A stretch of DNA of 64,000 nt, from assembly GCF_003265705.1 (NCBI RefSeq), contig NW_020313230.1, forward strand, positions 911,464 to 975,463, given 5' to 3'. The notes under the pieces were generated by a model. It worked only from the letters and a program-made list of their open reading frames with translations. It was not told the DNA's origin and did not search any database. A program made the translations under genes and the position numbers. Below are positions 1 to 12,069 of the stretch, in pieces. Numbering within the stretch: position 1 is the first letter of the stretch; each line of letters opens with the position of its first letter. The DNA comes from Callorhinus ursinus (lineage: Eukaryota > Chordata > Mammalia > Carnivora > Otariidae).

Positions 1-117
1 GTCCCCAGACCAGACCCCAGGGGAGGGTGATGATCCCCAGACCAGACTCCAGGGCAGGGCCAGGATCCCCAGACCATGTCCCAGGGTAGATCCATGATCC
101 TCAGACCTGACCCCACA
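1..117. repeat. 32-bp minisatellite, cut by the window edge
   Basis: Units beginning GATCCCCAGACC or a close variant start at 32, 64 and 96, an exact 32-bp period, with a partial unit at 1-31. The array is truncated by the left edge of the window, so its true length is unknown. Confidence 0.8.
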
Positions 118-1150
118 GCCGACGACGTAAGGACAGGTTGCAGATTCTCTGAGGCTAGCTTTTTGTGATTCTGCACTAATGGCAAGTAGAGCCTGAGACC
201 TTGCGGCTTTGGGGAGGTGGGAGGTGGACCGGGTAGGAAGTGTGCCCTCAGCCCTCAATGTCTCTGGGCTGCTGGCCTCCAGCCTCAGCCTGGTGCAGCT
301 CTGGGGGGTGGGAGCTCCTTGCTCACCCCGGGCAGCCCGGGTCTCCTCGGCGTGCCCACACCGGGGGACGGCATCCCAGTGTCAGCCCAGGCTGCTGTAG
401 CAGAGAGGTCTGGGTAGGGTCCAGGACAGCCCCTCCTGACCACAGCCTCTCTGCACTGGGCCCAGATTGGCAGTGAGCACCCCTGGAGCCCCCTTGGGCC
501 TGTCTGGGTTGCCAGAGGGGGCAGCCGCAGAACAGGCAGCTTCTTCCCACCCGACTTCTTCCAGGGGTCAGCCAGCTTGGCCCAGAGGCTCATCTGCAGC
601 CCCCATCTCTCCTGGGCACCCCCCCCACCTTACTGGTCTCCACAATCTTTCCCCAAAGCTGGGGGGGCTGCCCCTTCCGCACTGGCTGGACCTGCAGGTC
701 TGTCCTGATGTTCTGGCCCCGTGGCCAGTGTCCCCTCCTTTCCTGTGGCCCCTTCACTCTGCTTGGACTGTCCTGAATCTCCTCTGCCAGGGGAGTCCAG
801 CACTCAGGACTCCAGGCTGCATCCTGCAGACAGCCATCCCAGATCGCCTGCTCTGATGGAGGGGCACCTCTGAGTTCTCAGTGGGGCGGGTCTGTCCTGC
901 CCGCAGGGGTAGTCCTCTGGGGAGGGTGCCTGGTGGCGATCAGGTGGGCTGGCCACGGAGAGCCGGGAAATGGGCTCCTGGCACTCTGTCTGTTGGGGTG
1001 CCTCCCCAGCTGGGCTTGCACATGGGGGGAGGCCTAATTGGCTGCATTTGCAGCCTGGAGAGCAGCCCCAGAGACAGCGGTCTGGGCCGGTTGCCTGGAA
1101 CCCGGGGTGGGAGGGGCGGGGGGGGGCTGAGCAGCCCCACAAGACCACGG

Positions 1151-1215
1151 TGTCTCTGCCTCTCGGCGTCTCTGCCTCTTGGTGTCTCTGCCTCTTGGTG
1201 TCTCTGCCTCTCGGC
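1151..1215. repeat. 16-bp minisatellite, four copies
   Basis: Four consecutive copies of GTCTCTGCCTCTTGGT, with CTCGGC-type variants in the first and last. On the minus strand this encodes the repetitive RGRDT/EAETP-like peptides seen in spurious frames. Confidence 0.85.
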
Positions 1216-3345
1216 ACTCCACTTCCAGGGGCGGGGGGGTTGCTGCTGAGGGGCCTGGAGTGACCACGGCTGCCCAGGGCAGGTGGCCTCTGTGTGCTGG
1301 AGTGGAGGGGCCGGGGGCGGCCAGGGGGAGCCTGGGGTCCTGCCCTCCTGCCTGCGCCCCAGCTCTGGGCCCCGCCGTCCTGCATCCGCAGCTCAGGAGG
1401 GTCAGGGAGCCCCGTGTGAGCTGGGCAGCGCTGACAGGGAGGCTAGCATGGGAGAGGCTCTGGGAGGCTGCTGGGCACAGAGGCCTGTGCGTGGGTCAGG
1501 GACCGCCGGCCGCCACGAGGGCGGAGCGAAGCTGGTGAGCGCCTCTGTGGCCCTGCCGCCTGCTCCCTCAGGGCGAACCTGCGAGGGTCCCCATCTGTGC
1601 CCCCTCTGACCCCACCCACGCTGGACTGCCAAGCCCCTGCCCTGAGTGGTCTGATGGGTGCGCATGCGAGTGTTGTGTGTACGGGAAAGGGTGCGGTGGT
1701 GGGTGGCCTCGCGGTTCTGCGTGGGGCCGTACAGCTGCAGGTGACGGGCCATCCCATCTGGGCCCCACGGCCACCCCAGAGGAGGGCAACTGCTCAGGCC
1801 CACCTCACAGGGAGGAAAACTGAGGCACGCAGGAGGTCCCAGGGGTTCCTCCTGCCACCCCACTTCAGGGTGGACGGGTGAGGGAGGAGACTCAGAGGCG
1901 TGCGGGGCGTCGGCCGGGAGTCTGGAGGGCTGGGTGCGGGACGTGTCCTTGCTGGGCCCTGTGTTAGCCGCCTGGACCCCAGGGGCCCAGAACAACAGAT
2001 GCTACATTCCTTCCTCCTGTAGGTGGCTGAGAGGCCTGACGCGGAGCTCCTCGGTTCGGCTCAACCCCGAGGGAGGACATGGCTCTGTTCCCGCGCGAGG
2101 CCCACCCTGCTTGGGGAGCTGGTGGTCCCTGGTCTCGGCACGGCAGCCCCGGGGAGGGGGACGGTGCCCCAGATCCACGAGCTGCTCTCCCCGGGGCCGG
2201 GGAGCCTACAGGGTCTCTGTGTGGTGTCAGCAGGATGCGGAGCCCCAGGCTGAGCTCTGCAGCTCCATCCCTGCATGTCCCCCACCCGAGGCCCCTCCCT
2301 CCCTAGCCCAGGAAGGAAGGGATTCCCCACTGCGCTCGGCAGATGGTGTGGGGCCTGCCATGGCTGGCAGGCCCTGGAGGGCAGCTCGGGACCAAGACAG
2401 CAACTTCTGAGCCTCCGGGGGGCTGTCTGTGGGGGGGAGGTTCTGCACGGTGGGGGCCCTGTGCCCAGAGCAGGTCCAGCGCCAGAGAGGAGGGTCTCAC
2501 GGGCATCTGCACACCTGTGAGGGCTCCGCTCTGCACACTGAGGCCCCACCTGCTCTCCGTGCTTCCCCCGGGTTCTGGCTCCAGCCACTCAGGACCTCAG
2601 GGGAGGCCCCAGGGCCTGCACAGGGCCCTGCTTCTCGCAGGGGCCCCCCGGGGCCCAGGGCCAGCATCCTGTACCCCGTGATGGTGGCTAAGCACACACT
2701 GTGGCCGGGGGTGTCTGCCGCCGTGGAGGGTGCCTAACGGGGGGCTCCGCCCAACTCTCGTGCAGGTGGCCCCCCTGCCAATCCTGGAGTGCCTCACCCT
2801 CTTGGCCACTTGATGAAGCCCCCCACCAGCCCCTGGACCGCCCACAGCTGCTGCCCGAGAGTCTGTGGGGCCCTGCCAGGTCCGTGGCCCCAAAGAGCCC
2901 CCCAGGACGGGGCTTAGCCCATTCCCTTCAGCACCAACTCTGTTCCCTCTTGAAGGTGGCACCTTCTCCAGGCCGCTTTCCCAGACCTGGGCATTCTTCT
3001 GAGCCCGGTCTCCCCTGGGCTCCGTCCCAGTCACCTCTCCTCGGGCCCTGAGGGACCCAGCAGAGCCCCCGGGGCCCAGAGGGATTGCTGGCAGGTGCTG
3101 GGAGGGGCCTGCCCTCCTGCCTGGGTGCAGCATCCGCCAGAGAAAGCAGGCTCTGTGGCCCATGGCCTTCGTCCTCCTTCCCGTCCTCAGGCTTGGGATG
3201 GGGCGTGAGACTCGGTGGGTGAGAAGGGGGCCACAAGCACCTCGCTGGGGGGGGGCTCTGTGTCTGCGGCGTGCCCAGCCCAAGGGGGGAACCTCCTCTG
3301 GAAAGCCCCCAGCAGGCCCGGCCACTTCCTTCTAGCCCCCTGCCT

Positions 3346-3425
3346 GAGGGAGGTTTCCAAAATCGTATCTGGCGTTTTCTGAAGACAAAACGCTAATGTG
3401 ATTCGTTAATACTTGGGAACCGGCA
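3346..3425. other. AT-richer island, candidate conserved element
   Basis: A stretch of about 80 bp with balanced composition sits inside otherwise very GC-rich sequence. It contains the near-palindromic pair GCGTTTTCTGAAGACAAAACGC (3372-3393). It resembles neither a SINE nor an L1 that I recognise. Conservation could not be tested. Confidence 0.3.
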
Positions 3426-4783
3426 GTTCTGCTCCAAGTGGGGAGCGGAAATGTGAGCTCAGGGCTGCTGCTTCTGGGCTTGGGCCCGGTGAGCCGCAGG
3501 GAAGGGGGCGGCCAGTGGGGCCCAGGTGGGCCCGGAACTCTCTCTGTTTGGCCTCCCTTGTGGCTGGTAGAGTCTCCAGGAGCGGCGGCGACTGGGGGGT
3601 CCCCTGGACCCCCAGTGGTCCCCAGAAGACCCGCTCCCAAGCAGGGGCCCCTCCTCTTGAAGGGCCAATGGGCTGGGACCACCAGGCCAGTGTCCTGGGC
3701 GTTGTCTCTGTGTCCCCCGGGGCCTGTGGTGGGTGCGGGGAGGAAGGCGGGGCTGTGGCCTTGGAGGAGGAGGAGGTCTTTCTCACTGAGCCTCCACGGG
3801 CCTACCCTGCCCTTCTTGCCACCTTGGGGAGCTGCCCGGGCCTCTCTGACCCTGGCTCGGACCTCAGCAACAGGACCCCAGAATCCCCAGCCCCTCAGTG
3901 CACCTTCATGCCCCTGGGCTGCGCAGAGCTGCGACCCACACTTCAGAGCCCATCTCCCAGGTCCCCTTCCTGGCTAGCTGCCCTGACCACGGTCCGCAGA
4001 GGGAGAACTGACGCTTGCCCTGGATGCTGACAGGTCCTTGGACATTGCTCTGTCCCCACCTGCTGTGGGCCCTCCAGGGTGGGCTGGGGTCTGAGCCCCT
4101 GGGGCCTTGCATGGGGTCAAGTGAATGAGCCGTTTAGTAAACGAACCAATGACTGAGCCGAGCAATGGCGGGCCACCCTGATGGGGATCCTGAGTCTCGG
4201 GGGGGAGGGAGCCCGTTGAGTCCGCACAGAGCCCTCCCAGGCCCTCCCTCCGCTCAACACACAGACAGACATGCTTTGCCCTCTCCCTGGGCTAGCTGGC
4301 AGCCCAGGCCCTGCTCCTGGGGTCACGGCGGGAGGGACTCCTGGACGCCAGGTACCTTTGCCCAGTGAGACTCCCAGTGGGGCCTGGTGTGGGTGCCTGG
4401 TTCTTGCACGCTCGGTGAGAGGAATCCTGCCTATGGGATCTGGCCCCCGGACAGAATGCAAGACATGAGGCCCCAGGGGATGCGGCTGCACCCTGTCTCC
4501 CTGGCAGGCCAGGCTCGAGCTGAGACTGCCCGGGCACCAGAAGCCCCGCAGGGGGTCAGCAGACTGGCAGCGCCAAGCACACTCCTGAACATAGGTCACC
4601 AGCAGGCCTCTGAGCCACGGAGCACCCCCCACGTCACGTCACAGGCTGGTGTGGGCTCCTGGACCTCTGTGCACCGTGTGTCTGTCCCCCTCCCACTCGG
4701 TGACACAGAGGAGGCCCCCATGTGTACACACAGCGGGGTGGGCTCTGCGACCCGTGGTGGTGCGCATGTACTCTGTGGGCGCC

Positions 4784-4880
4784 GTGCATCCTCAGTGGAT
4801 CGTGGGTGCGTCCTCCGTGGACGTGGGCGCTGTGCATCCTGGCTGGATCGTGGGTGCGCCCTGGCTGCGTCCTGGGCACC
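4784..4880. repeat. 48-bp tandem duplication
   Basis: GTGCATCCTCAGTGGATCGT at 4784 recurs with a few substitutions at 4832, a 48-bp period covering about two units. Parts of the unit (TGGATCGTGGGTGCG) are identical. Confidence 0.7.
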
Positions 4881-4954
4881 GGCAGGGGCATCTGTGCTCC
4901 GGGGCCCCCTGGCTTGAGCCCTGTCCTACACCAGGGGCTGCAGCTGGCTGGCAC

Positions 4955-5115
4955 CACTTGCTTTCCTTCTCGCATGGAAGAGTTCCACTTCCCAAGCTGA
5001 CTTTCCAAAGGCACAGGTTTATGTTTCCAAGGTTCAGGAGAAACTTGTCTAAGATGCTCCAGGGGATAAGTTGCTCCTTTCTACTTGTTTTTGTGCTTTT
5101 TCCTTGCTGTTTCCA
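4955..5115. other. AT-richer non-repetitive island
   Basis: About 160 bp with markedly lower GC than its surroundings, including TTTCCAAAGGCACAGGTTTA and a T-rich run near 5080-5105. No repeat family or coding exon was recognised. It is listed as a possible conserved non-coding element only. Confidence 0.25.
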
Positions 5116-7080
5116 GAGGCTGAGTGAGCACTGGGCCTGGTGGGTGGATGGAGAAGCTGGAGGGGGCCAATGCTGGTCTCCCCCACCTTGGGATGCCGTA
5201 TTGCAGGCTCCCCTCCACTTGCCCTGGTCTCCCCACCCCTGGGTGGCTGCTCAGGAGGTTCCTGCAGGAGATGCTGAAGGGGCCAGAATGATGCCCACTG
5301 GGTCTGTGGAGGTCAGTGTGGCCGAGGGGAGGGAGGCCCAGAGAGCTCCCAGCGCCAGGCAGGGGATGCCCAGGGCTCAGCCCGACCTCTGTGCCAGCTT
5401 CACGCCCTCCCGGCTCTTTGTGGAAGTGTCTGTGCTGAGGCCAGCAAGTTCACTCTTAACTCTGGCGGGCTCACCCCTGCCCCCAGGGGGGCTTTCAGAC
5501 AGCCTGCACGTGCTGTGGGGGACTCGCTGGGTGGGTGGCAGAGGGCCAGAGCGAGGGCCTCTTCCTGTCTCTCAGCCTCATGGGCTCACCTCCGGGCAGG
5601 GCCACGGCCAAACCACTGGGCACCAACCTGGGAGGACGACGGGCCCCATGACCTGAGGGATGTCTTTCCTCTCCGCCTTCGAGCATGCCCTGCACACCCA
5701 CCTTCCTCCCCTGGCCTGGAAGCCCAGAGGGACAAAGGCTCTCCATGAGGGCACAGATGTGCTGAGCCAGGGCACAGCCCTGTGACCACACACGCTCTCC
5801 AAGAATGCCCCAGTCACTCCCGCTCTGCACTGGACATCAGGCCTTCGCTCCTGGGCCCCAACGGTCCTGGGGCTGCTGCCGCCCTCCCAGACCTCCTGGA
5901 GTCACGTGCTGAGCTAGCTACAGGGAGCTCTGGCCGTGGGTCCTGCGGGGACCCTGGCTGTGGCTTGCTTCAGGCCCAGCCCTGCAGGCTTGCCCTGGAC
6001 TCTAAGCTGGGGCCTTGGGTGGCTGGTCCTGCCTCGCCTTTGCACCTGGACGCTGGCCCTATGCTTTCAAGGACCTACGGAGGCTCGGGGCAGGAGGGAC
6101 CCGGGCAGGGAAAGCCTGTAGGAACAGTGAGGCTGTCTCACCGCCTGACTCAGCCATCCGAGGCCCAGGCTGGGGCCTGGGGAGGCCTGCCCCAGGCGTC
6201 AGGGCCGGGCCCCGCACCCTGCAGCCACAGGCAGTCAGGGCCAGGCCGACCCAGGGGTTGCAGGCTGGAGCCTGGACTCCGCCTATCTGCCACCAGCCTG
6301 AAAGACCCAGCTGGGGACCCGGGGGGTAGAGCCGGGGAAATCGCCTTGAGCTCCACCCACCCCTGCTGGCCAGTCTCCAGGCCTGGCCCTCCCTTTGTGC
6401 GCAGACAGCGAGATCGCTTATGCTCATCCCTACCCCCACAAAAGATGTCTGCCTCACTGGGGGCAGGCGGGAGCCCTCCAGGTGTCCTGCTCAGTCACCA
6501 CCCACCCTGCCCGCCCCGCCCTCCGTCCTGGCTTCTTCCAGCCCCAAACAGGTGCCATCTGGCTGGCTGTGTCCTTCCAGAGCTGGCCCCCACCTGGTCC
6601 AGGGGGCCCTGAATGCAGTTCCAGCCGCCATCCCAGAGCTGCCACTGCTTCTGTGTGATGCAGACCAAGTCCCTAACCTTGCAGGGGCTCTCGCAGTAGA
6701 TGGGACCCAGAGGTGGGCTGCACCCCAAGGGCGGGTTTTGTGGGTCAGCTGCCAGGAGGTGACCAGAGACTCTACTGGGGGCCACAGAGGCTGAAGCCTG
6801 GCATGTCTCTGGCCAGCTCAGGAGGGTTTCAGGAAAGGGGCGCAGACCAGAAGAGTGCAGACGTCGGCTGGGTGTCAGCCTAGGTCTGCAGGCTCTACCA
6901 CCCCCACCCGGCGCCCCGAGGGAAGGGCATCTCCTGCTGGCTGTTGAACCAGGGCCTGGGCAGGCCCTGACCCCAAGACACACAATGCTGTGACATGGAC
7001 CAGGCGCCTTGCAGGGCTTTGTTTAGACTCTGCATCCTATTGCCTCTTAGGTGAGAAAACCAGCCTGGGCAACGCCCCTT

Positions 7081-8190
7081 CCCTCCCCGTGGGGATGATG
7101 CTCCTCCCTGTGAGATAGTCCTCCCCGTGGGGATGCTCCTCCCTGTGAGATAGTTCTCCCCGTGGGGATGATGCTCCTCCCTGTGAGATAGTCCTCCCCG
7201 TGGGGATGATGCTCCTCTCTGTGAGATGGTCCTGCCCATGGGGATGATGCTCCTCCCTGTGAGATAGTCCTCCCCGTGGGGATGCTCCTCCCTGTGAGAT
7301 AGTCCTCACCGTGGGGATGATGCTCCTCCCTGGGAGATAGTCCTCCCCGTGGGGATGCTCCTCCCTGTGAGATAGTCCTCACCGTGGGGATGATGCTCCT
7401 CCCTGTGAGATAGTCCTCCCCGTGGGGATGATGCTCCTCCCTGTGAGATAGTCCTCCCCGTGGGGATGATGCTCTTCCCTGTGAGATAGTCCTCCCCGTG
7501 GGGATGATGCTCCTCCCTGGGAGATAGTCCTCCCTGTGGGGATGATGCTCCTCCCTGTGAGATAGTCCTCCCCGTGGGGATGCTCCTCCCTGTGAGATAG
7601 TTCTCCCCGTGGGGATGCTCCTCCCTGTGAGATAGTCCTCACCGTGGGGATGATGCTCCTCCCTGTGAGGTAGTCCTCCCCGTGGGGATGATGCTCCTCC
7701 CTGTGATAGTCCTCCCCGTGGGGATGATGCTCCTCCCTGTGAGATAGTCCTCCTTGTGGGGATGATGCTCCTCCCTGTGAGATAGTCCTCCCCGTGGGGA
7801 TGATGTTCCTCCCTGTGAGATAGTCCTCCTTGTGGGGATGATGCTTCTCCCTGTGAGATAGTCCTCCCCGTGGTGATGATGCTCCTCTCTGTGAGATGGT
7901 CCTGCCCATGGGGATGATGCTCCTCCCTGTGATAGTCCTCCCCGTGGGGATGATGCTCCTCCCTGTGAGATAGTCCTCCCTGTGGGGATGATGCTCCTCG
8001 TGTGAGGTAGTCCTCCCCGTGGTGATGATGCTCCTCCCTGTGAGGTAGACCTCCCTGTGGGGATGCTCCTTCCTTTGAGACAGTCCTCCCCGTGGGGATG
8101 CTCCTCCCCGAGAGACAGTCCTCCCCCGGAGACACGCTCCCTATGGGGACTGTCCTCTCCCTGGGGATGCTCCTCCCTGTGGGGTTGGCC
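7081..8190. repeat. VNTR of alternating 35- and 38-bp units
   Basis: About 28 well-formed units, then a few degenerate ones up to about 8190. The 38-bp unit reads CCTCCCCGTGGGGATGATGC followed by TCCTCCCTGTGAGATAGT. The 35-bp form lacks one ATG. Because both lengths leave remainder 2 when divided by 3, the reading frame rotates through the unit, and no minus-strand frame meets a stop. This gives a 406-codon open frame (8267 to 7047) that repeats a 38-residue cycle containing HREEHHPH and GEDYLTGR. It has no recognisable domain, splice context or start context and is not called as a gene. A variant block (CTCTCTGTGAGATGGTCCTG) occurs at about 7214 and again at about 7884, which suggests internal block duplication. 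Confidence 0.95.
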
Positions 8191-8599
8191 CCGGGGAGGT
8201 GGAACCCCGGTGTAAGGGATGCTGGCCTCAGAACCACCGCTGAGGGATACATCTTCCTTGTCCTCACAGGGATGAGGTCCGCAATGGCCCTACCTCCATG
8301 TCACTCCCGCCGCCTCGCCGCAGTCTGAGGCCGTCACCAACACAAGGGCCATGCTCCCTGTGACAAGTGCTCAGCCTGCTCCGGTTTCCACCGTGGCTGC
8401 AGGCCTGGTGGGCTCTCCCAGCGTGTCGCTCTTCTGCAGCCCACCCGTGGCATGGCATGTCCTGAGGGGCGAAGGGAAAGCCCATCGGGCGGCCCCTGCA
8501 GAGCCTGCCCCGCACCGCACCACAGCCCAAGCAGAGGGGCCTCCGGGTTGCAGGGGTCCCCATACAGACCTGGGCCCAGACACAGCACCCGGGTGCTCT

Positions 8600-8770
8600 C
8601 AGCCCGGCAGACGCTGAGATGTGTGTTATTTCACCTGCGGGGTCCCAGCGTTCCTGAGCAGGGCTGGGGAAAGTCGTAAAAATGGTGCGGTAACCTATAT
8701 ATTATTTTTATGCCGGTGCTTAACACGGCGCCTTTGACACACATGCGGGAGCCCTGTCGTAAATCAGGCC
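8600..8770. promoter_or_regulatory. Candidate conserved non-coding element
   Basis: An AT-richer island of about 170 bp in a GC-rich setting. It includes AGTCGTAAAAATGG, the run ACCTATATATTATTTTTATG and CGTAAATCAGG (forkhead-like GTAAA core). It does not look like a SINE, L1 or simple repeat. The composition suggests selective maintenance, but conservation was not tested and any regulatory role is inference. Confidence 0.3.
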
Positions 8771-10842
8771 CTGGGGTTCACTGTGCGCACACGCAGGAGG
8801 CCGCCTGCGCCTCACACGTGCGCTCTGGCCCCAGCGGCTGCCTCTGGGGACCCGGGCCTCGGGGCTGGTGTTTGAGACCCTCCGGCCTGGGTCTGGGGTC
8901 CAGCTGCCGGCTGGCCCCCCTGCCTCCCACAAAGTTTCCTTGAGTGCAGGGGCAGGGAGGGGGCCAGCGGTGACAGCTTTCTCCAGCTCCAGGCCAGAAA
9001 TGGAGGGAACGCCCACACTGCATTTGGCAGCCACGCCTGCCTGCCCCTGTGAGTGTGTGTTCTCCTGGAACATGTGCATGCATTCTCCTGGGGGTGTGTG
9101 CATGTGTGAGCGTAAGTGTGTCTCTGTGCAAATGTGGCTGAGCCGAGGCCCGGCGCCTCTACCCACTCAGGCCAGCCTCCAAAGCCTGCTCCACCTGGAC
9201 CAGGCTCCCTACCTCCCTAGGGTTGCAGCCATAGGCTTTCCCCTGGGCAAATAGGCGGATGGTAGCTTTCCAAAGCTCTGGGGCATCCTCTGGTCCCTTG
9301 AGACCTTAATGACTCAGGCTGTCTCTCCTCACTAGACCTCTGGGCTTCAGCTTCATCTGCACACGGGGCTGGCTCTGGCCTGGGTGGCGGTGGTGAGGTG
9401 AGGGGCTGCAAGGAAAGTATACCCTTGTTTCTGAACCAGGAATCTGGAGGGCCATCCTGGGGAGGTGGACACGGATGGGTGTGCAGGTCATCAGGGGAAG
9501 GCTCTTGAGGATGAGCCAGCTTCTTCATGGGTGGTGTGCATGGCGAGGTCAAGGTCCCGGGCCTTCCCCTGCTGCCCCTCAGCTGCACACTTTGTAGGTT
9601 GTCCTGGTTCCATACGTCAAGGGTGAGGCCCCAGGGCAGGCCCTCTGAGTGCTGTGGTCCTGCCTGCCTCCAGCACCTTCTCTGGGCTCCTGGCTGGCTG
9701 TGCCCCAGGGTTCTGTGGGGTCCTGAGCCTCCTGCCCTCCCTCCTCTCTGCTGGGGAGGCAACTCCAGCACCCCATGGGGGCCCCCACATCACACCCTGG
9801 CTGGGAGACAGGCGGGCAGACAGATCGTCTGTGTGCACACCCGTGTGGCACGGCTCCCCCTCCAGGATCTGGAGGCAGGTCACATTGACAGAGCCCTGGA
9901 AAAGTACCCAGGGAGGACTTGAGGAGGATGTTTTCTGATGCATAAGGACCAGCCCCAAACTGAATGCACAGCACAGTAACCCACATTTGCTCACTGCCTG
10001 CTAGGGGTGTGGCTGGGGCCTCCCATGGGCAGCTGGGGGTGCATCTGCCCTGTGAGCTGGCCTCTGAGTGACTGCCAGGCATGAGGGCCTGGCTCAGGGC
10101 CCAGCAAGCTGCAGTCCCCTGAAAAGGGGGTCCTGTCTTTCCAGGCCTGACCCCTGCAGGATGACAGGGAGCCCCTTCCTGCTAACAGGCTGGGAGTCTT
10201 GGGGGGGCGAGGGGCTGGGACATCTCCCTCCCAAGGCTACCTGCTCCAGCAGGGTCAGGTGGGGTCAGAGATCCTCCCGGAGCCACTCTGGGCAGCAGGA
10301 ACCGTGGACGCCCTCTACCCCACCCAGGGGCCAGCAGTGCGGTTGCGATGGGTGAGTGTGGGAAGCATGGGGCAGGGCAGGAGCCCACCGGGGCTGAGCT
10401 TGGAGGTGGCCAGTGCCCTCAGGGAGGGCAGTGTGCAGGCAGGAGAGCATGGGCGGGGGCAACACTCAGACCTGTGGGGATTGGTGGCTGTGAGGGCCTT
10501 CCTGAGTGGGCGTCCTAGGAGCGGTGGCCGATCGGGCAGGGGCCCCCTTAGGGTTTGTGGCTGGGTGCGGGAGCGTGGGGAGAGAAGCAGCTCCATGCAC
10601 ATACACCCCAACGGCCTCGGGGACAGCCTGCTGGGCCTCAGGCAGGGTGGGCATGGGAGGGGCTGAGCGCGGCCCCCACCATCCCAGGCAGCCAGGCAGC
10701 CAAGAGGCACTGGGCTGCCCGATAAGCTATCTGTGTGGAGTGCGGGACAGCAGGCCTTACCAGCACCTGCGGGAAGACAGGCTCCTGGGGAGATAGGTGC
10801 AAGCAGCCAAAGGTGACACTGATGAAAGCCCCCATGCCTGGC

Positions 10843-10866
10843 TGGGGTTGGGGTTGGGGTTGGGGA
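10843..10866 (+). repeat. Short (GGGGTT)n run
   Basis: Four G4 tracts separated by TT give potential for a G-quadruplex on the plus strand. The run is too short, and of the wrong unit, to be a relic of the vertebrate TTAGGG telomere. Confidence 0.7.
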
Positions 10867-11572
10867 TGGAGAGCTGGCCCGACCTTGCACCTGCTGGCCC
10901 TCCTGTTCTCTGGGCCTGGGCACAATCTTGTGAGCATCTGGCTGGTCCAGGTGCCACCCTGACTTGGTGGGGGTGGCCTTTCTCCTGGGCCTGGGCAGCG
11001 AGTGGCCGAGGATGTCTGTGTGGAGGGTGTGGAGGGGCAGCGGACGTGAGCTCTGCAGGAAAAGCCCAGAACATTATGACACACGGTGGCTGGAAGTGGG
11101 AGGAAATGTCCAGGTACTGAGGCTCGGGTGGGGGCTCCCCGCTCTGAGGGAGGCCTCACAGCCCTGCCATGCCCCACACCAGCCCTGCAGCGGCCGGCAC
11201 CCTCACACAGGCCCACACGGGCTATCGGCCACAATGCAAGCCCAGAGCTGGGGCGTGGAGAGCAGCCCTCCTCCCCACCGAGTCACTCCCCCGGGACGCC
11301 GGATTATTCCTTGAACCCTGTGCTCCCAGCCCTGGGGAAACCTTGCCCAGGATCCCGGAACAGAGGGCCCCACCCTGTCCCGGGTCCCAGGCTGCGTGTC
11401 CTTCAGCTCTGCACCAGGTGGGGAAGGGTTGGGCTGGCCCCTGTCTGCCAGGCTCAGCTGCCCGCATGTGCAGACGTCTGGGGGCCTCCAAAGCAGGGCC
11501 CTGAGATCCGTGGGGATGGAAGGTGGGGGCGATGCCCGGGCCGGTGGCCAGGCTGGGGAGCCGCCTGCCCAC

Positions 11573-11600
11573 AGCGCGCGCGCGCGCGCACACACACACG
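11573..11600. repeat. (GC)n(AC)n dinucleotide repeat
   Basis: About eight alternating GC steps run into about six CA steps, a purine-pyrimidine alternation with Z-DNA potential. Confidence 0.9.
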
Positions 11601-12069
11601 TGTTTCGTAAGCACGTAGGAGGTGCCTTCTGCTCTCTGCTCCACGGCATTTCAGTTAAAAGGTAGAGGGAAGAAAGTCAAATAAACAGTGGTTCTCACAA
11701 GGACCACACACGTGGCACAGGCTAGTGGAGGGGGGCAGACTGCATCCAGCGGGCACGTGTCTCCCTGTGACATTTGCTCCTGACCCCCCAGGGGGGCCAA
11801 GGGCGGGGGATTCTCATTCATGGGTCCCACTGGCCTCAGCGCAGGACTCCACACTCACTGCCCACCTGCTGACCTGGGCCTGGAGCCTGGGGCCTGGGGT
11901 CCTGTGCAGTGAGCCTCGCCTGCCTCTTACCCCCTGGGCTAGTTCTGGGGGAACCTGCCTTGTTTGCTCTGAGCCCCCACGTACCCCCAAACAAGACCTC
12001 TGCTGAAGATGCCTGCAGCGCTGGGGCCTGTCACAGTAGTGGTGTTGGCATGGTGCTGATCCTGCGGGG

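Larger units (their letters stand above)
118..7080. other. GC-rich non-coding interval
   Basis: No coding exon with splice signals and protein-like composition was recognised on either strand. The many open frames are rich in Pro, Gly, Ala, Arg and Ser and overlap on both strands, as expected from GC-rich DNA that lacks stop codons. The interval contains a short 16-bp repeat near 1151, a 48-bp duplication near 4784 and two AT-richer islands, listed separately. By synteny with human it probably belongs to the PRSS38-WNT9A intergenic region, but no WNT9A exon was seen. Confidence 0.6.

Noticed and set aside
4649..5656. 335-codon plus-strand open frame
   Set aside because: Low-GC and GC-rich stretches are mixed without domain, codon bias or splice context. 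It includes part of the 48-bp repeat. It resembles chance open sequence in GC-rich DNA.
7081..8190. CRISPR-like array
   Set aside because: There are no unique spacers between repeats, the units are contiguous, and the DNA is vertebrate.
7047..8267. 406-codon minus-strand open frame
   Set aside because: It is the 35/38-bp VNTR read through. All three minus frames are open, and no domain, splice sites or credible start context is present.
10843..10866. Interstitial telomere repeat
   Set aside because: The unit is GGGGTT, not TTAGGG, and only four units are present.
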